From DASQFQ01 sp963805525 (GTDB taxonomy: Bacteria > Actinomycetota > Thermoleophilia > Solirubrobacterales > Solirubrobacteraceae), in assembly GCA_963805525.1 (NCBI GenBank), contig CAWDUT010000006.1:1364001-1428000 (forward strand): 64,000 nt of DNA, given 5' to 3'. A program made the position numbers and the translations under genes. Below, one piece after another: positions 25,340 through 34,289 of this stretch. A model generated the notes under the pieces. That model saw nothing but the letters and a program-made list of their open reading frames with translations. It did not search any database and had not been told where the DNA came from. Within the stretch, counting starts at the first letter, position 1. Each line of letters opens with the position of its first letter.

Positions 25340-25449
25340 CGGTCGCGTCCCCAACCGGCCACAACGCCGGTCATCCACGCCTCGCCGAGCAGCCTGCCCC
25401 CGCCGAGCACGAGGACCGTGGGCGGCGTGCCGTCGAAGGGAGCCGTCAA
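25340..25449 (-). pseudogene. N-terminal stub of a patatin-like phospholipase
   Basis: From TTG 25449, overlapping the stop of the upstream acyltransferase, the minus strand reads LTAPFDGTPPTVLVLGGG and then GEAWMTGVVAGW. This is the oxyanion-hole strand and first helix of a patatin domain. Identity to the family ends after about 32 codons, near 25340, and 60 bp later the arm of tRNA remnant D begins. The nucleophile GxSxG and Asp are missing. The gene was evidently cut by the rearrangement that produced the remnant. Confidence 0.65.
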
Positions 25450-26861
25450 GCCGAAGATCGGGCACCCTGCGGCGTCTTCGACCGGCGCGGTCCCTGGGGG
25501 AGCAGTTCCGCGATCCCGGCCTCGATCCCGTCGCACAGCACCTGGATGTCCGGCGCCGTCTCGTAATCGCCGGTGACGCCGAAGTTCAGTTCGCCGTCAT
25601 AGGAGACGATCGCAACCCCGATGCGCACGTGGCCGCCGAGCGGCACGAACGGGAAGTACTCAAGCATCCGCTGCCCGGCGAAGTAGATCGCGTGCTGGGG
25701 GCCCGGCACGTTGGTGGTGACGGTGTTGACCGAGTGCTGCGGCGTGCGAGTCGCAACTCGGCCGGCCAGCGCCAGCAGCATCGCGGGCGCGAACCCGCCC
25801 AGCGACGTCAGCGTCGAGCCCGCCACCGCCTGGTGGCTCTCCTTGAGATCCTGCATCTGCACGCGGACCGTCGCGAGACGCTCGACCGGATCCGCGATCC
25901 GCACGGGGAGGTCGGCGAACATCGCAGACACCTTGTTGTTGTACGTGCCGCGCTCGTCCGGCGTGCGCACCGACACGGGCACCATCGTGCGGACGACGCG
26001 GCCGTCGACGGGCTCGCCGCGCCCGAGCAGCAGATCGCGCAGGCCGCGCGTGATCACAGCCAGCACGACGTCGTTGACGGTGCCGCCGTGTTCCGTGCGG
26101 ATCGTCTTGACGTCCGCCAGCCGCCCGCGCGCCCACGCCCAGCGGCGGTGCGGCCCGATCGGCCCGTTGAGCGAGGTCCCCGCCGGCGGGCGCAGGAGCG
26201 TGCGCAGGCTCGTGAGCGCCCGGGCGATCTCGGCCGCGTGGCCCGCCGCTCGGCCCGGATCGCGCGCCGTCGCCCACAGGCCGCGTACGGCCTCGTACGG
26301 GGTCTTCGCCCGGTGGGCCAGCGCCGAGCTGACGATGTGCGCGGTGCTCGGCTCCGGCGCCGGCGACCACGGCTCGATCTGGACCGGCGGCAGTTGACGC
26401 TCGTCGTCGAAGATCACGCTCAGAAGGTCCGTGCCGGAGACGCCGTCGACCATGCAGTGGTGCAGCTTGTTGACCAGCGCCCAGCGGCCGTCGCCGAGGC
26501 CCTCGGCGATCCACATCTCCCACAGCGGCTTCGAGCGGTCGAGCTTCTGCGCCATCACCCGGCCGACCAGGTTGCGCAGCTCCTCGTCACCACCCGGCGC
26601 CGGCAGCGCCGTGCGCCGCACGTGGTACTCAAGATGGAAGTGGCGGTCGTCCACCCAGATCGGCCGGGCGAGCGCCAGCGGTGGGAAGCGCACATGCTGC
26701 CGGTAGCGCGGGACGAGGTGGAGCTTGGCCGCAACGGCAGCGAGGACCGCATCGTGCCGGGGCGCGGGGCCTTCGAAGATGCCCACGGACCCGATGTGCA
26801 TATGACTCACCGCGTCCTCCACGTGCAGGAACGAGGCGTCAAGCGCACTCATCGTCTCCAT
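25446..26861 (-). CDS. WS/DGAT-type wax ester/triacylglycerol acyltransferase 1
   Basis: 471-aa (from ATG 26861; ATG 26852 with GGAG upstream is equally good) bifunctional wax ester synthase/diacylglycerol acyltransferase. The N-terminus is MSALDASFLHVED; the catalytic motif HHCMVDG lies about residue 131 of that form, followed by VSGTDLL. The C-terminal domain carries NDVVLAVITRGLRDLL and TNVPGP, both family hallmarks. Membrane-associated enzyme that acylates fatty alcohols or diacylglycerol with acyl-CoA to make storage lipid. Overlaps the patatin stub start by 3 bp, implying a former lipid synthesis/lipolysis pair. Confidence 0.9.
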   Translation of the reverse strand: METMSALDASFLHVEDAVSHMHIGSVGIFEGPAPRHDAVLAAVAAKLHLVPRYRQHVRFPPLALARPIWVDDRHFHLEYHVRRTALPAPGGDEELRNLVGRVMAQKLDRSKPLWEMWIAEGLGDGRWALVNKLHHCMVDGVSGTDLLSVIFDDERQLPPVQIEPWSPAPEPSTAHIVSSALAHRAKTPYEAVRGLWATARDPGRAAGHAAEIARALTSLRTLLRPPAGTSLNGPIGPHRRWAWARGRLADVKTIRTEHGGTVNDVVLAVITRGLRDLLLGRGEPVDGRVVRTMVPVSVRTPDERGTYNNKVSAMFADLPVRIADPVERLATVRVQMQDLKESHQAVAGSTLTSLGGFAPAMLLALAGRVATRTPQHSVNTVTTNVPGPQHAIYFAGQRMLEYFPFVPLGGHVRIGVAIVSYDGELNFGVTGDYETAPDIQVLCDGIEAGIAELLPQGPRRSKTPQGARSSA

Positions 26862-26953
26862 GCCTGAAGCATGGCGCATCGAGCGAGGGCGCTCACCTGC
26901 GGTGCCATGATCGACGCGACCGCTGAGGCTGGGGGAGTGGAGAGGGCCGTGAC

Positions 26954-27976
26954 GTGACCAAGACAGAATCCGACCTGACCGTCGCCATAACGGGTCCCAC
27001 CGGCACGTTCGGCTACGGGCTCATGCCGCTCCTGCAGGCCGACGGCCGGATCGCGCGCATCGTGGGCATCGCCCGCCGCCCGTTCGACCCCTCCCGTGAG
27101 GGCTGGACGAAGATGGAGTACCGGCGCGGCGACGTCCGCGACCCCGGGGCCCTCGAGGACGCGTTCGCGGACGCCGACGTCGTCGTGCACCTCGCGTTCA
27201 TGATCACCGGCAACGCGTCACGCGAGACGATCCGCGCGATCAACGTCGAGGGCACGCGCAACGCGTTCCGGGCGGCGGCCGCGTCGGGAGCCAGGCGCTT
27301 CGTCTACGCGTCGTCGGTCGCCGCGTACGGGTTCCACCGAGACAACCCGGTCGGCATGCGCGAGGACTGGCCCGTCCGCCCCGCCGACCACCTCTTCTAC
27401 GCGCAGGAGAAGGCGGAGATCGAGCGCCTCTTGCAGGAGCAGTCCGCCGGCCATCCGCAGCTCGAGCTTTACGTCCTGCGCCCGCCGATCGTCCTCGGGC
27501 CGCACACGCTGGGAGCCAAGCAGGTGCTTCCGGGCGCCCTCTTGCCGATCGGCCGCCGGCTCGGCGGCCTGCTCGGTCGCATGCCGCTGCCGCTGCCGGT
27601 GCTCGCACCGCGGCTGCTCGTGCAGTTCATCCACGAGGAGGACGTCGGCCAGGCGCTCCTGCTCTGCATCGTGGCCGCGGGGCCGCCCGGCGCGTACAAC
27701 ATCACGGGCGAGGGCGTGCTGACCGGGCCCGAGGTCGCCCGCGAGCTCGGCTTCACCGCCGTCCCGGTGCCGGCCGCGATCGTCCAGCCGTGGGCGCGCG
27801 CCGTGGCCGGCCTCCCTTTCGCCCCGCCCGCCGTCGCGTGGGTCGAGGTGGCCGGTCATCCCGCGATCATGGACGCCACCCACGCCAGGGAGCAGCTCGG
27901 CTGGACGCCGCGCTACACCAGCCTCGAGGCGCTGCGCGGAGCCCTTCCTCATGGGGGCTCCGCCGGGGGATCGTGA
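26954..27976 (+). CDS. NAD(P)-dependent epimerase/dehydratase (extended SDR)
   Basis: 340-aa extended short-chain dehydrogenase. The nucleotide motif GPTGTFG replaces the usual GGTGFIG, with RRGDVRD and DVVVHLAF following; the catalytic pair is YAQEK (Tyr and Lys) with upstream YASSVAAYG supplying Ser. GTG start gives a short charged leader. The stop overlaps the start of the SRPBCC gene. Divergent from the WS/DGAT gene with a 92-bp gap, so probably co-regulated with lipid metabolism. Such SDRs in lipid clusters often act on sterol-like or beta-hydroxyacyl substrates; the actual substrate is not evident. Confidence 0.83.
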   Translation: MTKTESDLTVAITGPTGTFGYGLMPLLQADGRIARIVGIARRPFDPSREGWTKMEYRRGDVRDPGALEDAFADADVVVHLAFMITGNASRETIRAINVEGTRNAFRAAAASGARRFVYASSVAAYGFHRDNPVGMREDWPVRPADHLFYAQEKAEIERLLQEQSAGHPQLELYVLRPPIVLGPHTLGAKQVLPGALLPIGRRLGGLLGRMPLPLPVLAPRLLVQFIHEEDVGQALLLCIVAAGPPGAYNITGEGVLTGPEVARELGFTAVPVPAAIVQPWARAVAGLPFAPPAVAWVEVAGHPAIMDATHAREQLGWTPRYTSLEALRGALPHGGSAGGS

Positions 27977-28425
27977 TGGGACGTCTGGGTGGCAGCGCCA
28001 GCGCGGAGATCGACGCGCCGGTCGAGGAGGTCTGGGCGGTACTCCAGGACGTGAGCGCGGCACCCGAGTGGCAGGGCGGGCTCGACAAGGTGACCGCGCT
28101 CGAGCATGACGCAGACGGCCGGCCGACGCTCGTCGACAGTGAGAGTGACATCAAGGTCAGGCGGGTCAAGTCGCGCGTCCGCATCCGATACGAGGCGCCG
28201 ACGCGTCTTTCGTGGACGCAGGAGCAAGGCGACATGAAGTCGGTCGAGGCGGTCTGGGAGCTCGAGGACCTCGGCGACGAGCGCACGCGCGTGCGCTACA
28301 CGCTCGACGCGGATCCCGGCCGGGTGCTGGGACTGGTCATCCGCGGACCGGTGCTGGCGACGACGCGAGCGATCTTCGTCAACGGACGCCCTGGTGACCT
28401 CAAGCGGCGTGTCGAAGGCGGCTGA
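27976..28425 (+). CDS. SRPBCC-family lipid/hydrophobic-ligand binding protein
   Basis: 149-aa START/SRPBCC fold protein: GSASAEIDAPVEEVWAVLQDVSAAPEW is the canonical first strand and helix, and the C-terminus ends in the long alpha-helix typical of the fold. The ATG shares one base with the upstream SDR stop, so the two are translationally coupled. Likely carries or cyclises a hydrophobic compound. No catalytic signature is visible. Confidence 0.8.
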   Translation: MGRLGGSASAEIDAPVEEVWAVLQDVSAAPEWQGGLDKVTALEHDADGRPTLVDSESDIKVRRVKSRVRIRYEAPTRLSWTQEQGDMKSVEAVWELEDLGDERTRVRYTLDADPGRVLGLVIRGPVLATTRAIFVNGRPGDLKRRVEGG

Positions 28426-28436
28426 GCGCTCCGCCG

Positions 28437-29861
28437 CTAGCGTGCCGCCGCGGTCGCGTTCGCCACCGCCGCCAGCTCGAGCAGGGAGGTGCGTAGGCCG
28501 TCCCTGAGCACGTCGAGGTCGGGAACGGTCGCGCGATCGGCGCACAACCCGAACGTCATCTCCCCGGCGTAGGAGACGACGGCGATCCCGAGTGCGTGCT
28601 CGGCCGCCAGCGGCACGATCGGCACGATGTCGACCATCGGCGCCCCGAGCGCATAGAGGCGACGCGGTGAGGCGGGGACGTTGGTGATCGTGACGTTGAA
28701 CAGTCGCTTTGCGTACAGCGAGCGCGCGAGGCCCGCGTGCAGCACTGGCGGCGCGAGTCCGGTCAGCCCGGTCACGGCGCTGGCCGCGAACGCCTGCCCG
28801 CCGGCCTTGCGATTCTCGGCCGCGGCGCGCACGAGCTCGTAGCGGCGCAGCGGGTCGGCCTCGGCCACCGGCAGATCGACGAACAGCGAGGAGACCTTGT
28901 TGCCGAGCTCGCCGTCGTCTTCCTCGCGGCGGATGTTCACAGGCACCATCGCGCGCAACCCCTGGCGAGGCGGGTCTTCGCCGCGAGCGAGCAGCAGTGC
29001 GCGGAGCGCGCCGGTGGCGGCACACAGCACGACATCGTTGACCTTGCCGCCAAGGGCGGAACGGAGCTGCTGCACCTCCTCGAGCCCGACGTGGACGGTT
29101 GCGAGTCGTCGTGTCGCGCCGATCGGCACGTTCAGGCTCGAGCGCGGCGCCGCGATCAGCTCGTCACGGACGAGCAGGTCGATCACGGCCCGCGAGCGCT
29201 CCAATGCCTCCCGCGGATGCATCAGCGCGTGGGCGCCAAGGCGAGCGGCCGCGAAGCCCGCGCCGGCCGACCGGCGAACGGCCTCAGGGGGATGCGGAAG
29301 CCGTGCGTGCCTGGCCACGGAGGCCGTCACGCGCCCGCCGTCGGGCGGGGACGGCGCGCGCGGCACCGGCTCCGCGTCGAGCAACAAATCGATGATGTCG
29401 ACCGAGCCGACGCCGTCGACCAGGCAGTGGTGGGTCTTCCACACCAGCGCCCAGCGGCCGTCCGCCAGACCGTCGAGCAGGATCATCTCCCACAGCGGGC
29501 GGCTGCGGTCCAGGCGGTGGGAGTAGAAGTCCGAGACCCAGTCCAGGAACTCGTGCTCGTCACCCGGCGACGGGAGCGTCGCGTGACGGACGTGCGCTTC
29601 GATCTCAAAGTCCTGATCCCGCTCCCAGGAGGGCCAGGAAAGCCCTCCCGTGCGAGGCACGTCCAGCTTCTGCCGGTAGCGCGGCAACCTGTCCAGGCGG
29701 TGTTCGAGGTGCTTGCGGACGTTGCCGATCGCCGGCGTCCCGCCACCGGGGAGCGGGTCGAACACGAGCGCCACGCCGATGTGCATCAGCGCGCTGTCAT
29801 CGGCCTGCTCGAGCTCCAGGAACGTGGCGTCGAGCGCCGTCAGCTGGTCGGTGGTGGGCAT
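28437..29861 (-). CDS. WS/DGAT-type wax ester/triacylglycerol acyltransferase 2
   Basis: 474-aa second WS/DGAT enzyme: start MPTTDQLTALDATFLELE, catalytic THHCLVDGVGS about residue 140, NDVVLCAATGALRALLLARG and TNVPASPRRLY in the C-terminal half. It is clearly divergent from the copy at 25446, so it is an old duplication or separate acquisition. 22 bp downstream of the CMD gene on the same strand. Convergent with the SRPBCC gene. Probably differs in acyl-chain or alcohol preference. Confidence 0.9.
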   Translation of the reverse strand: MPTTDQLTALDATFLELEQADDSALMHIGVALVFDPLPGGGTPAIGNVRKHLEHRLDRLPRYRQKLDVPRTGGLSWPSWERDQDFEIEAHVRHATLPSPGDEHEFLDWVSDFYSHRLDRSRPLWEMILLDGLADGRWALVWKTHHCLVDGVGSVDIIDLLLDAEPVPRAPSPPDGGRVTASVARHARLPHPPEAVRRSAGAGFAAARLGAHALMHPREALERSRAVIDLLVRDELIAAPRSSLNVPIGATRRLATVHVGLEEVQQLRSALGGKVNDVVLCAATGALRALLLARGEDPPRQGLRAMVPVNIRREEDDGELGNKVSSLFVDLPVAEADPLRRYELVRAAAENRKAGGQAFAASAVTGLTGLAPPVLHAGLARSLYAKRLFNVTITNVPASPRRLYALGAPMVDIVPIVPLAAEHALGIAVVSYAGEMTFGLCADRATVPDLDVLRDGLRTSLLELAAVANATAAAR

Positions 29862-29883
29862 AGCGGCTCCTCCATGCGGCGGG

Positions 29884-30513
29884 TCAAAGCTCTCGATAGC
29901 TCTGCCGGCCGGGGACGTGTTCGATTTGGATTCCGAGCCCGCCGATCGCCGACGCGAGGCCCTGGTAGTGCCCGATCAGCAGGCACAGTTCGATTGCCTC
30001 GCGGTCCCGGAGCGTCGCCTGGACGGCGGTCCAGGTCGCGTCCGCGAGCGCGCGCTCGGCGAGCAGCTCGTCGCTGACTGCCAGCAGCGCCCGCTGACGC
30101 GGTGTGAAGCCGGCGGCGGGAGGACCGTCGGCCACGCCGGCGACCTCGTCCGCCGATAGCCCCACGCGCAGGGCGATCGGCACGTGTTGGTGCCACTCGT
30201 AAGCCGAGCGACACCGCCACGCGACGCGCAGGATCACCAGCTCGGTGTCGCGTCGCGGCAGCCGGCCGAAGGGCATCAGGTGCGCCGAGTAGCGCAGCCA
30301 GGCGCGGAACAGGCGCGGGTGCCGACCGAGCGTCGTGAAGATGTTCGCGGGGCCGCTGCCGGTGACGCGCCCCGCGGCCTCGGCCACGATCCTCGCCAGC
30401 GGTCGCAGCTCCTGCGGGCGGGCCGGAGCAACGCGGGGCTCGCCGCCCTGCGCGGCGGGGAGCAGCGCTTGCAGCCTGGCGACCTCCGCGTCTGGAGCGC
30501 GCCGGCGGCTCAC
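29884..30513 (-). CDS. Carboxymuconolactone decarboxylase (CMD/AhpD-like) family protein
   Basis: 209-aa all-helical protein of the CMD family: GSGPANIFTTLGRHPRLFRAW, RRDTELVILRVAWRCRSAYEWHQH and LTPRQRALLAVSDELL-type sequence (here FTPRQRALLAVSDELL). The CxxC of peroxidase-active AhpD is absent; the YEW-x-QH motif suggests the non-peroxidatic subgroup. 6 bp from the upstream KAS III-like gene and followed by WS/DGAT 2, so part of the minus-strand lipid operon. Catalytic role not predictable. Confidence 0.8.
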   Translation of the reverse strand: MSRRRAPDAEVARLQALLPAAQGGEPRVAPARPQELRPLARIVAEAAGRVTGSGPANIFTTLGRHPRLFRAWLRYSAHLMPFGRLPRRDTELVILRVAWRCRSAYEWHQHVPIALRVGLSADEVAGVADGPPAAGFTPRQRALLAVSDELLAERALADATWTAVQATLRDREAIELCLLIGHYQGLASAIGGLGIQIEHVPGRQSYREL

Positions 30514-30519
30514 GCCGGT

Positions 30520-31419
30520 TCAGCCCCGATAGATCGCGGCCGCGACCGTGATCCCCGCGCCTGCGGAGACGAACAGCGCCGCGTGCGACGGCGCAAGGCG
30601 CGCGGACTCGAGCGCCACCGCGGGGGCCGCGGTGTGCGCGCCGGCGAGGCCGTCCGGAAGCGACGCGACCCGCTCGGCTGACACGCCGAGGCGCGCGGCC
30701 AATCCGTCGGCAAAGCCCGGGACCGACGCGGTGGCGACGAGCAGGTCGACCTCGCTGAGGTCGAGCGCCTGCGCCGCCGTCAATTCGCGGGCGGTCGACT
30801 CGGCGCAATCGAGCGCCCGGGCGGCGTAGGTCTCGGCGATCTCGACCGTGAGGATGTTCCGGCCGTGATGCACGAGCCCACGCCGGGCGTGGTCCCGCCA
30901 GTCCACGTCGCTGTGGAACAGGTCCGCGAACTGAGGGAACGTGGCGAACTGGAAGGCCGTGAAGCCCGCGCGCGAGTCGTCCGCGCTCAACAGGATCGCC
31001 CCGCCGACGCCTGGAAAGCCGAAGCCCTCGGAGACGCCCGGTTCCGGGTCCATGTCGCTCGCGACCACCATCCCGAGCTCGACCGTCCCCGATGCGAGCA
31101 TGCCGTCGACCAGGTGAATGCCGGTCAGTAGGCCACAGGCCCCGTTGGAGATGTCGAACGAGAACGTCCCGTGACCCGCGTCCGGCGGGTGGAGCGGGTT
31201 CGCGCCGATGTCCTCCTGGATCAAGGACGCCAACGCCGGCTCGTTCATGGACTTGTCGTGGTACACGCCCGCATTGATCAGCAGGTCCAGCTCGTCCGCG
31301 GTCCGGTCCGCACGCTCGAGGCACGAGCGGGCGGCGTCGTCTGCGAGCTTCAGCGCACCCGGGCCGAACGGCCTGTGGTGGCCCGTCGCCGTGGCCGTCG
31401 CCTCAATGATCGTGCCCAT
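30520..31419 (-). CDS. KAS III-like protein lacking catalytic His and Asn
   Basis: 299-aa thiolase-fold protein, start ATG 31419, overlapping the upstream KAS III gene by 17 bp. It keeps the Cys region (DISNGACGLLTG, Cys95). The block aligned with the partner's IPHQTSARAI reads VATASVPGF, and the block aligned with EFGNTAST reads GLAGAHTAA, so the His and Asn of the KAS triad are missing. It is shorter than typical FabH at the N-terminus. It could be a non-condensing acyltransferase, a Cys-only acyl carrier or a structural partner of the full enzyme encoded just upstream. Confidence 0.75.
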   Translation of the reverse strand: MGTIIEATATATGHHRPFGPGALKLADDAARSCLERADRTADELDLLINAGVYHDKSMNEPALASLIQEDIGANPLHPPDAGHGTFSFDISNGACGLLTGIHLVDGMLASGTVELGMVVASDMDPEPGVSEGFGFPGVGGAILLSADDSRAGFTAFQFATFPQFADLFHSDVDWRDHARRGLVHHGRNILTVEIAETYAARALDCAESTARELTAAQALDLSEVDLLVATASVPGFADGLAARLGVSAERVASLPDGLAGAHTAAPAVALESARLAPSHAALFVSAGAGITVAAAIYRG

Positions 31420-32533
31420 AGCGCCCCACCAGATGATCGATTTTGAAGATGACGATCCCCACCTCGAGGCCCGAGGCAAGGGCAAGCAGCAGGACTCTGT
31501 CCTCCCCGACGAAGCGGCCCTCACCGAGGTACTTCCGCAGAGCGACGAAATGCGATGTCGACGCCGTGTTGCCGAACTCGTCGACGGTCACGACCGAGTG
31601 CTTCGGCTCCACGCCCCAGCGCTCGGAGAGGTCCTTCATCCCCTTCTTGATCGCCCGGGCGGAGGTCTGGTGGGGGATCAGATAGTCGATCTCGTCGAGC
31701 TCGAGCCCGGCCTGGTCGAGCACCTCGCGCAGCAGGGACGGCGTGGCCTCGATCGCGACCTTGTGGATCGCCCGGGCATCGGTGTACATGGTGGACCCGG
31801 GACCGATCTTCGCCGGAAACGCCAGACACAGGCGGCTGTGCGACGACAATGTCGTGAACCCAGCCACCTCGATACCGGGAGCTCCCTCGGGCGCGCGCTC
31901 GAGGATGGCCGCGGCGCCCGCGTCGCCGAGCGTCAGCGAGGCGAGCTGCTTGCTCATGATCGTGCGGACCTGTTGTGCGGCATTGGTACCCAGATGCGAG
32001 ATGTACTCGCCGCTGACGACCATGCCGCGCCGGATCCGGCCTTGTCGGATCAGGTCGTTGAGGATGAATACCCCCGTCAGCATCCCCGCGCAGGCATTCG
32101 AGAGGTCGAAGCTGATCGCGCGGTGGGCGCCGATCGCTTCCTTGAGCGACACGCTCACGGGCGGCTCGAGTTGCATCCGCAGACCGCCGACGTGGCGTGT
32201 GATGCTCGACACGATCAGCATGTCGAGGTCCTCCGCAGCACAGTCCGCGTGCGCCAAGGCGTCGTGCGCCGCGCCGAGCGCGAGCGTGAAGGAATCCTCG
32301 CCCTCGCCAACGACATGGTGCTCATGGATGCCCGTCAGCCGCTCGAGCTCGATGTGCGTGCGGTGCTTCGTGCTCGCCATGAGCTCATCGGTCGACACCC
32401 GCCGTGCGGGAACCGAGGAGCCGATCGCTGCGAAACGGCTCGTGTACGACCCGCCACTGGGCGCGCTGTCAGCACCGCCCTCCAAGGCCATCCAGTGCTC
32501 GCCGCCGTTGACCGACCCGCCCCTGTTCTCCAT
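31403..32533 (-). CDS. 3-oxoacyl-ACP synthase III (FabH/OleA-like)
   Basis: 376-aa ketoacyl synthase III fold enzyme with an intact triad: Cys148 in LSNACAGML, His288 in LIPHQTS and Asn322 in EFGNTAST. It condenses an acyl-CoA with a malonyl or second acyl thioester. The N-terminal 30 residues before FAAIGSSVPARRV look dispensable, so an internal ATG is possible. Followed with overlap by the degenerate KAS III-like gene and preceded by an acyl-CoA ligase, it is probably the entry step of a lipid or polyketide-like route rather than housekeeping FabH. Confidence 0.88.
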   Translation of the reverse strand: MENRGGSVNGGEHWMALEGGADSAPSGGSYTSRFAAIGSSVPARRVSTDELMASTKHRTHIELERLTGIHEHHVVGEGEDSFTLALGAAHDALAHADCAAEDLDMLIVSSITRHVGGLRMQLEPPVSVSLKEAIGAHRAISFDLSNACAGMLTGVFILNDLIRQGRIRRGMVVSGEYISHLGTNAAQQVRTIMSKQLASLTLGDAGAAAILERAPEGAPGIEVAGFTTLSSHSRLCLAFPAKIGPGSTMYTDARAIHKVAIEATPSLLREVLDQAGLELDEIDYLIPHQTSARAIKKGMKDLSERWGVEPKHSVVTVDEFGNTASTSHFVALRKYLGEGRFVGEDRVLLLALASGLEVGIVIFKIDHLVGRYGHDH

Positions 32534-32620
32534 GCGCGCATGTTCATCGATCGCGCGGGCCCTGCAAACCGTGCGGACTACCCGCAGCGCTGCGTATACG
32601 AGTGCTGACCTCCGACGACT

Positions 32621-34120
32621 TCACGCGACGGATTGGGGCACGTCGACCTCGCGCTTGAGGATCTTGCCGGTGGGGCCTTTGGGAAGCCGGTCCACGAACC
32701 AGATCACGCGTGGGTACTTGTACGCCGCCACCCGCTCCTTGACGAACGCGCGGATCTCGTCGGCGGACGCGTCGAACCCTGGCCTGATGGCGATCGCCGC
32801 GCCGACCTCCTCGCCCAGCGCCTCGTCTGCGACGCCGACCACAGCGGCTTCGAGGACGGCGGGATGCTCATAGAGCACTTCTTCGATCTCGCGCGGGTAC
32901 ACGTTGAAGCCGCCGCGGATGATCATGTCCTTCTTGCGGTCGACGATGAAGAAGTAGCCGTCGTCGTCCACTCGCGCCAGGTCGCCCGTCAGTAGCCAGC
33001 CGTCCGTGAACGCCTTGTCGGTCGCGTCCGGGAGGTTCCAGTAGCCCTTCATGACGTTGTGGCCGCGGATCGCGATCTCGCCGATCTCACCCTGCGGCAG
33101 GTCGTTGCCGTCGTCGTCGACGATCTTCATCTCGACGCCCTGGATGGGCGTGCCGATCGAGCCAGGCTTGCGCTCGCGCTCGGGGTGGTTGAACGATGCG
33201 ACCGGCGACGTCTCCGACAGGCCGTAGCCCTCGAGGATGATGCAGCCGAACGCGGCCTCGAAGCCGCGCATGACCTCCACCGGCATCGCCGACCCACCGG
33301 AGACGCACCGTTTCAGGCCCGACACGTCGTAGCGCTCACGCTCGGGGTGGTTGAGCATGGCGTGGTACATCGTCGGCACGCCGTCGAAGAGCGTCACTCC
33401 GTCGCGCTGGATGATCTCCAGCGCCTTGCCGGGCTCGAAGCGCGGGATCAACGTTAGGCAAGCGCCGGCCCGGACCGCGGTGTTCAAGCAGCAGGTCTGC
33501 CCGAACGAGTGGAACAGCGGGAGCGCGCCGAGGATCACGTCATCGTGCGAGACGTGCACGAGCTCCGTGCCGCCGATGAGGCAGTTCACCAGGAGGTTCG
33601 CATGCGTGAGCTCGGCGCCCTTGGGCGTGCCGCTGGTGCCGGAGGTGTAGAGGATGACGGCGGTGTCCGAGCCGTCGCGCTCCACGTCCTCGGGCGCGGG
33701 CGACGCGTCGGCGAGCAGCTGCTCGAAGTCCCCAGGCGTGACGATGATCGTTTCAGCTCCGGCAGCTTGGGCGCCCTCCATGGCGGCGTCCGCGAATCCG
33801 TGCCACGCGAGGAGGAACTTGGCTCCAGAATCGGCGAGGTAGAAGGCCACCTCGCGAGCGCTCAGCAGAACGTTGACCGGCACCACGACACTGCCCGCGC
33901 GCAGGACGCCGTAGTAGGCGGGCCCGAAATAGGGAACGTTCGGCAACATGATGCCGACGCGGTCACCCGGCTCCAGACCCCGCTCCTTCAAGAGGCCTGC
34001 CACGCGCGTCGCGCCCTCGTTGAGCATGTCGTAGGTGACGACGGTGTCGTCGAGCTTGAGGGCCGGCCGCTCGCCGTACTTGGCGGCGGTCTCGGTCAGA
34101 AGCTGAGCCAGGTTCTGCAT
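32621..34120 (-). CDS. Long-chain acyl-CoA ligase (FadD-like)
   Basis: 499-aa adenylate-forming enzyme from ATG 34120 (GGGGAGG seven bases upstream). Core motifs: P-loop YTSGTSGTPKGAELTH, GYGLSETSPV, TGDLARVDDDGYFFIVDRKKDMI and the C-terminal catalytic Lys in PKGPTGKILKRE. It activates a fatty or aromatic acid to its CoA thioester via an acyl-AMP, in the cytoplasm. First gene of the minus-strand set ligase - KAS III - KAS III-like - CMD - WS/DGAT and presumably supplies the acyl-CoA. Confidence 0.93.
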   Translation of the reverse strand: MQNLAQLLTETAAKYGERPALKLDDTVVTYDMLNEGATRVAGLLKERGLEPGDRVGIMLPNVPYFGPAYYGVLRAGSVVVPVNVLLSAREVAFYLADSGAKFLLAWHGFADAAMEGAQAAGAETIIVTPGDFEQLLADASPAPEDVERDGSDTAVILYTSGTSGTPKGAELTHANLLVNCLIGGTELVHVSHDDVILGALPLFHSFGQTCCLNTAVRAGACLTLIPRFEPGKALEIIQRDGVTLFDGVPTMYHAMLNHPERERYDVSGLKRCVSGGSAMPVEVMRGFEAAFGCIILEGYGLSETSPVASFNHPERERKPGSIGTPIQGVEMKIVDDDGNDLPQGEIGEIAIRGHNVMKGYWNLPDATDKAFTDGWLLTGDLARVDDDGYFFIVDRKKDMIIRGGFNVYPREIEEVLYEHPAVLEAAVVGVADEALGEEVGAAIAIRPGFDASADEIRAFVKERVAAYKYPRVIWFVDRLPKGPTGKILKREVDVPQSVA

Positions 34121-34289
34121 TGTGTCCTCCCCAGGGGATGCCTGGCTCCGACGGTCGCAGGTCGCGGCTATCGCCACATCGGTACTTCTCTGCGCGCAAA
34201 CGTGCTTTTGCCGTCAAGACGCGCGACGGCCGGCCTGAGTGCCCGTCGATCAGATGGCCGGACGCCCGGCCGATTCCCAGCGCTCCCTC

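Noticed and set aside
30520..34120. Calling the lipid cluster a complete ole (olefin) operon
   Set aside because: No OleB-type hydrolase is seen and the ligase resembles ordinary FadD rather than OleC; only the general logic is shared.
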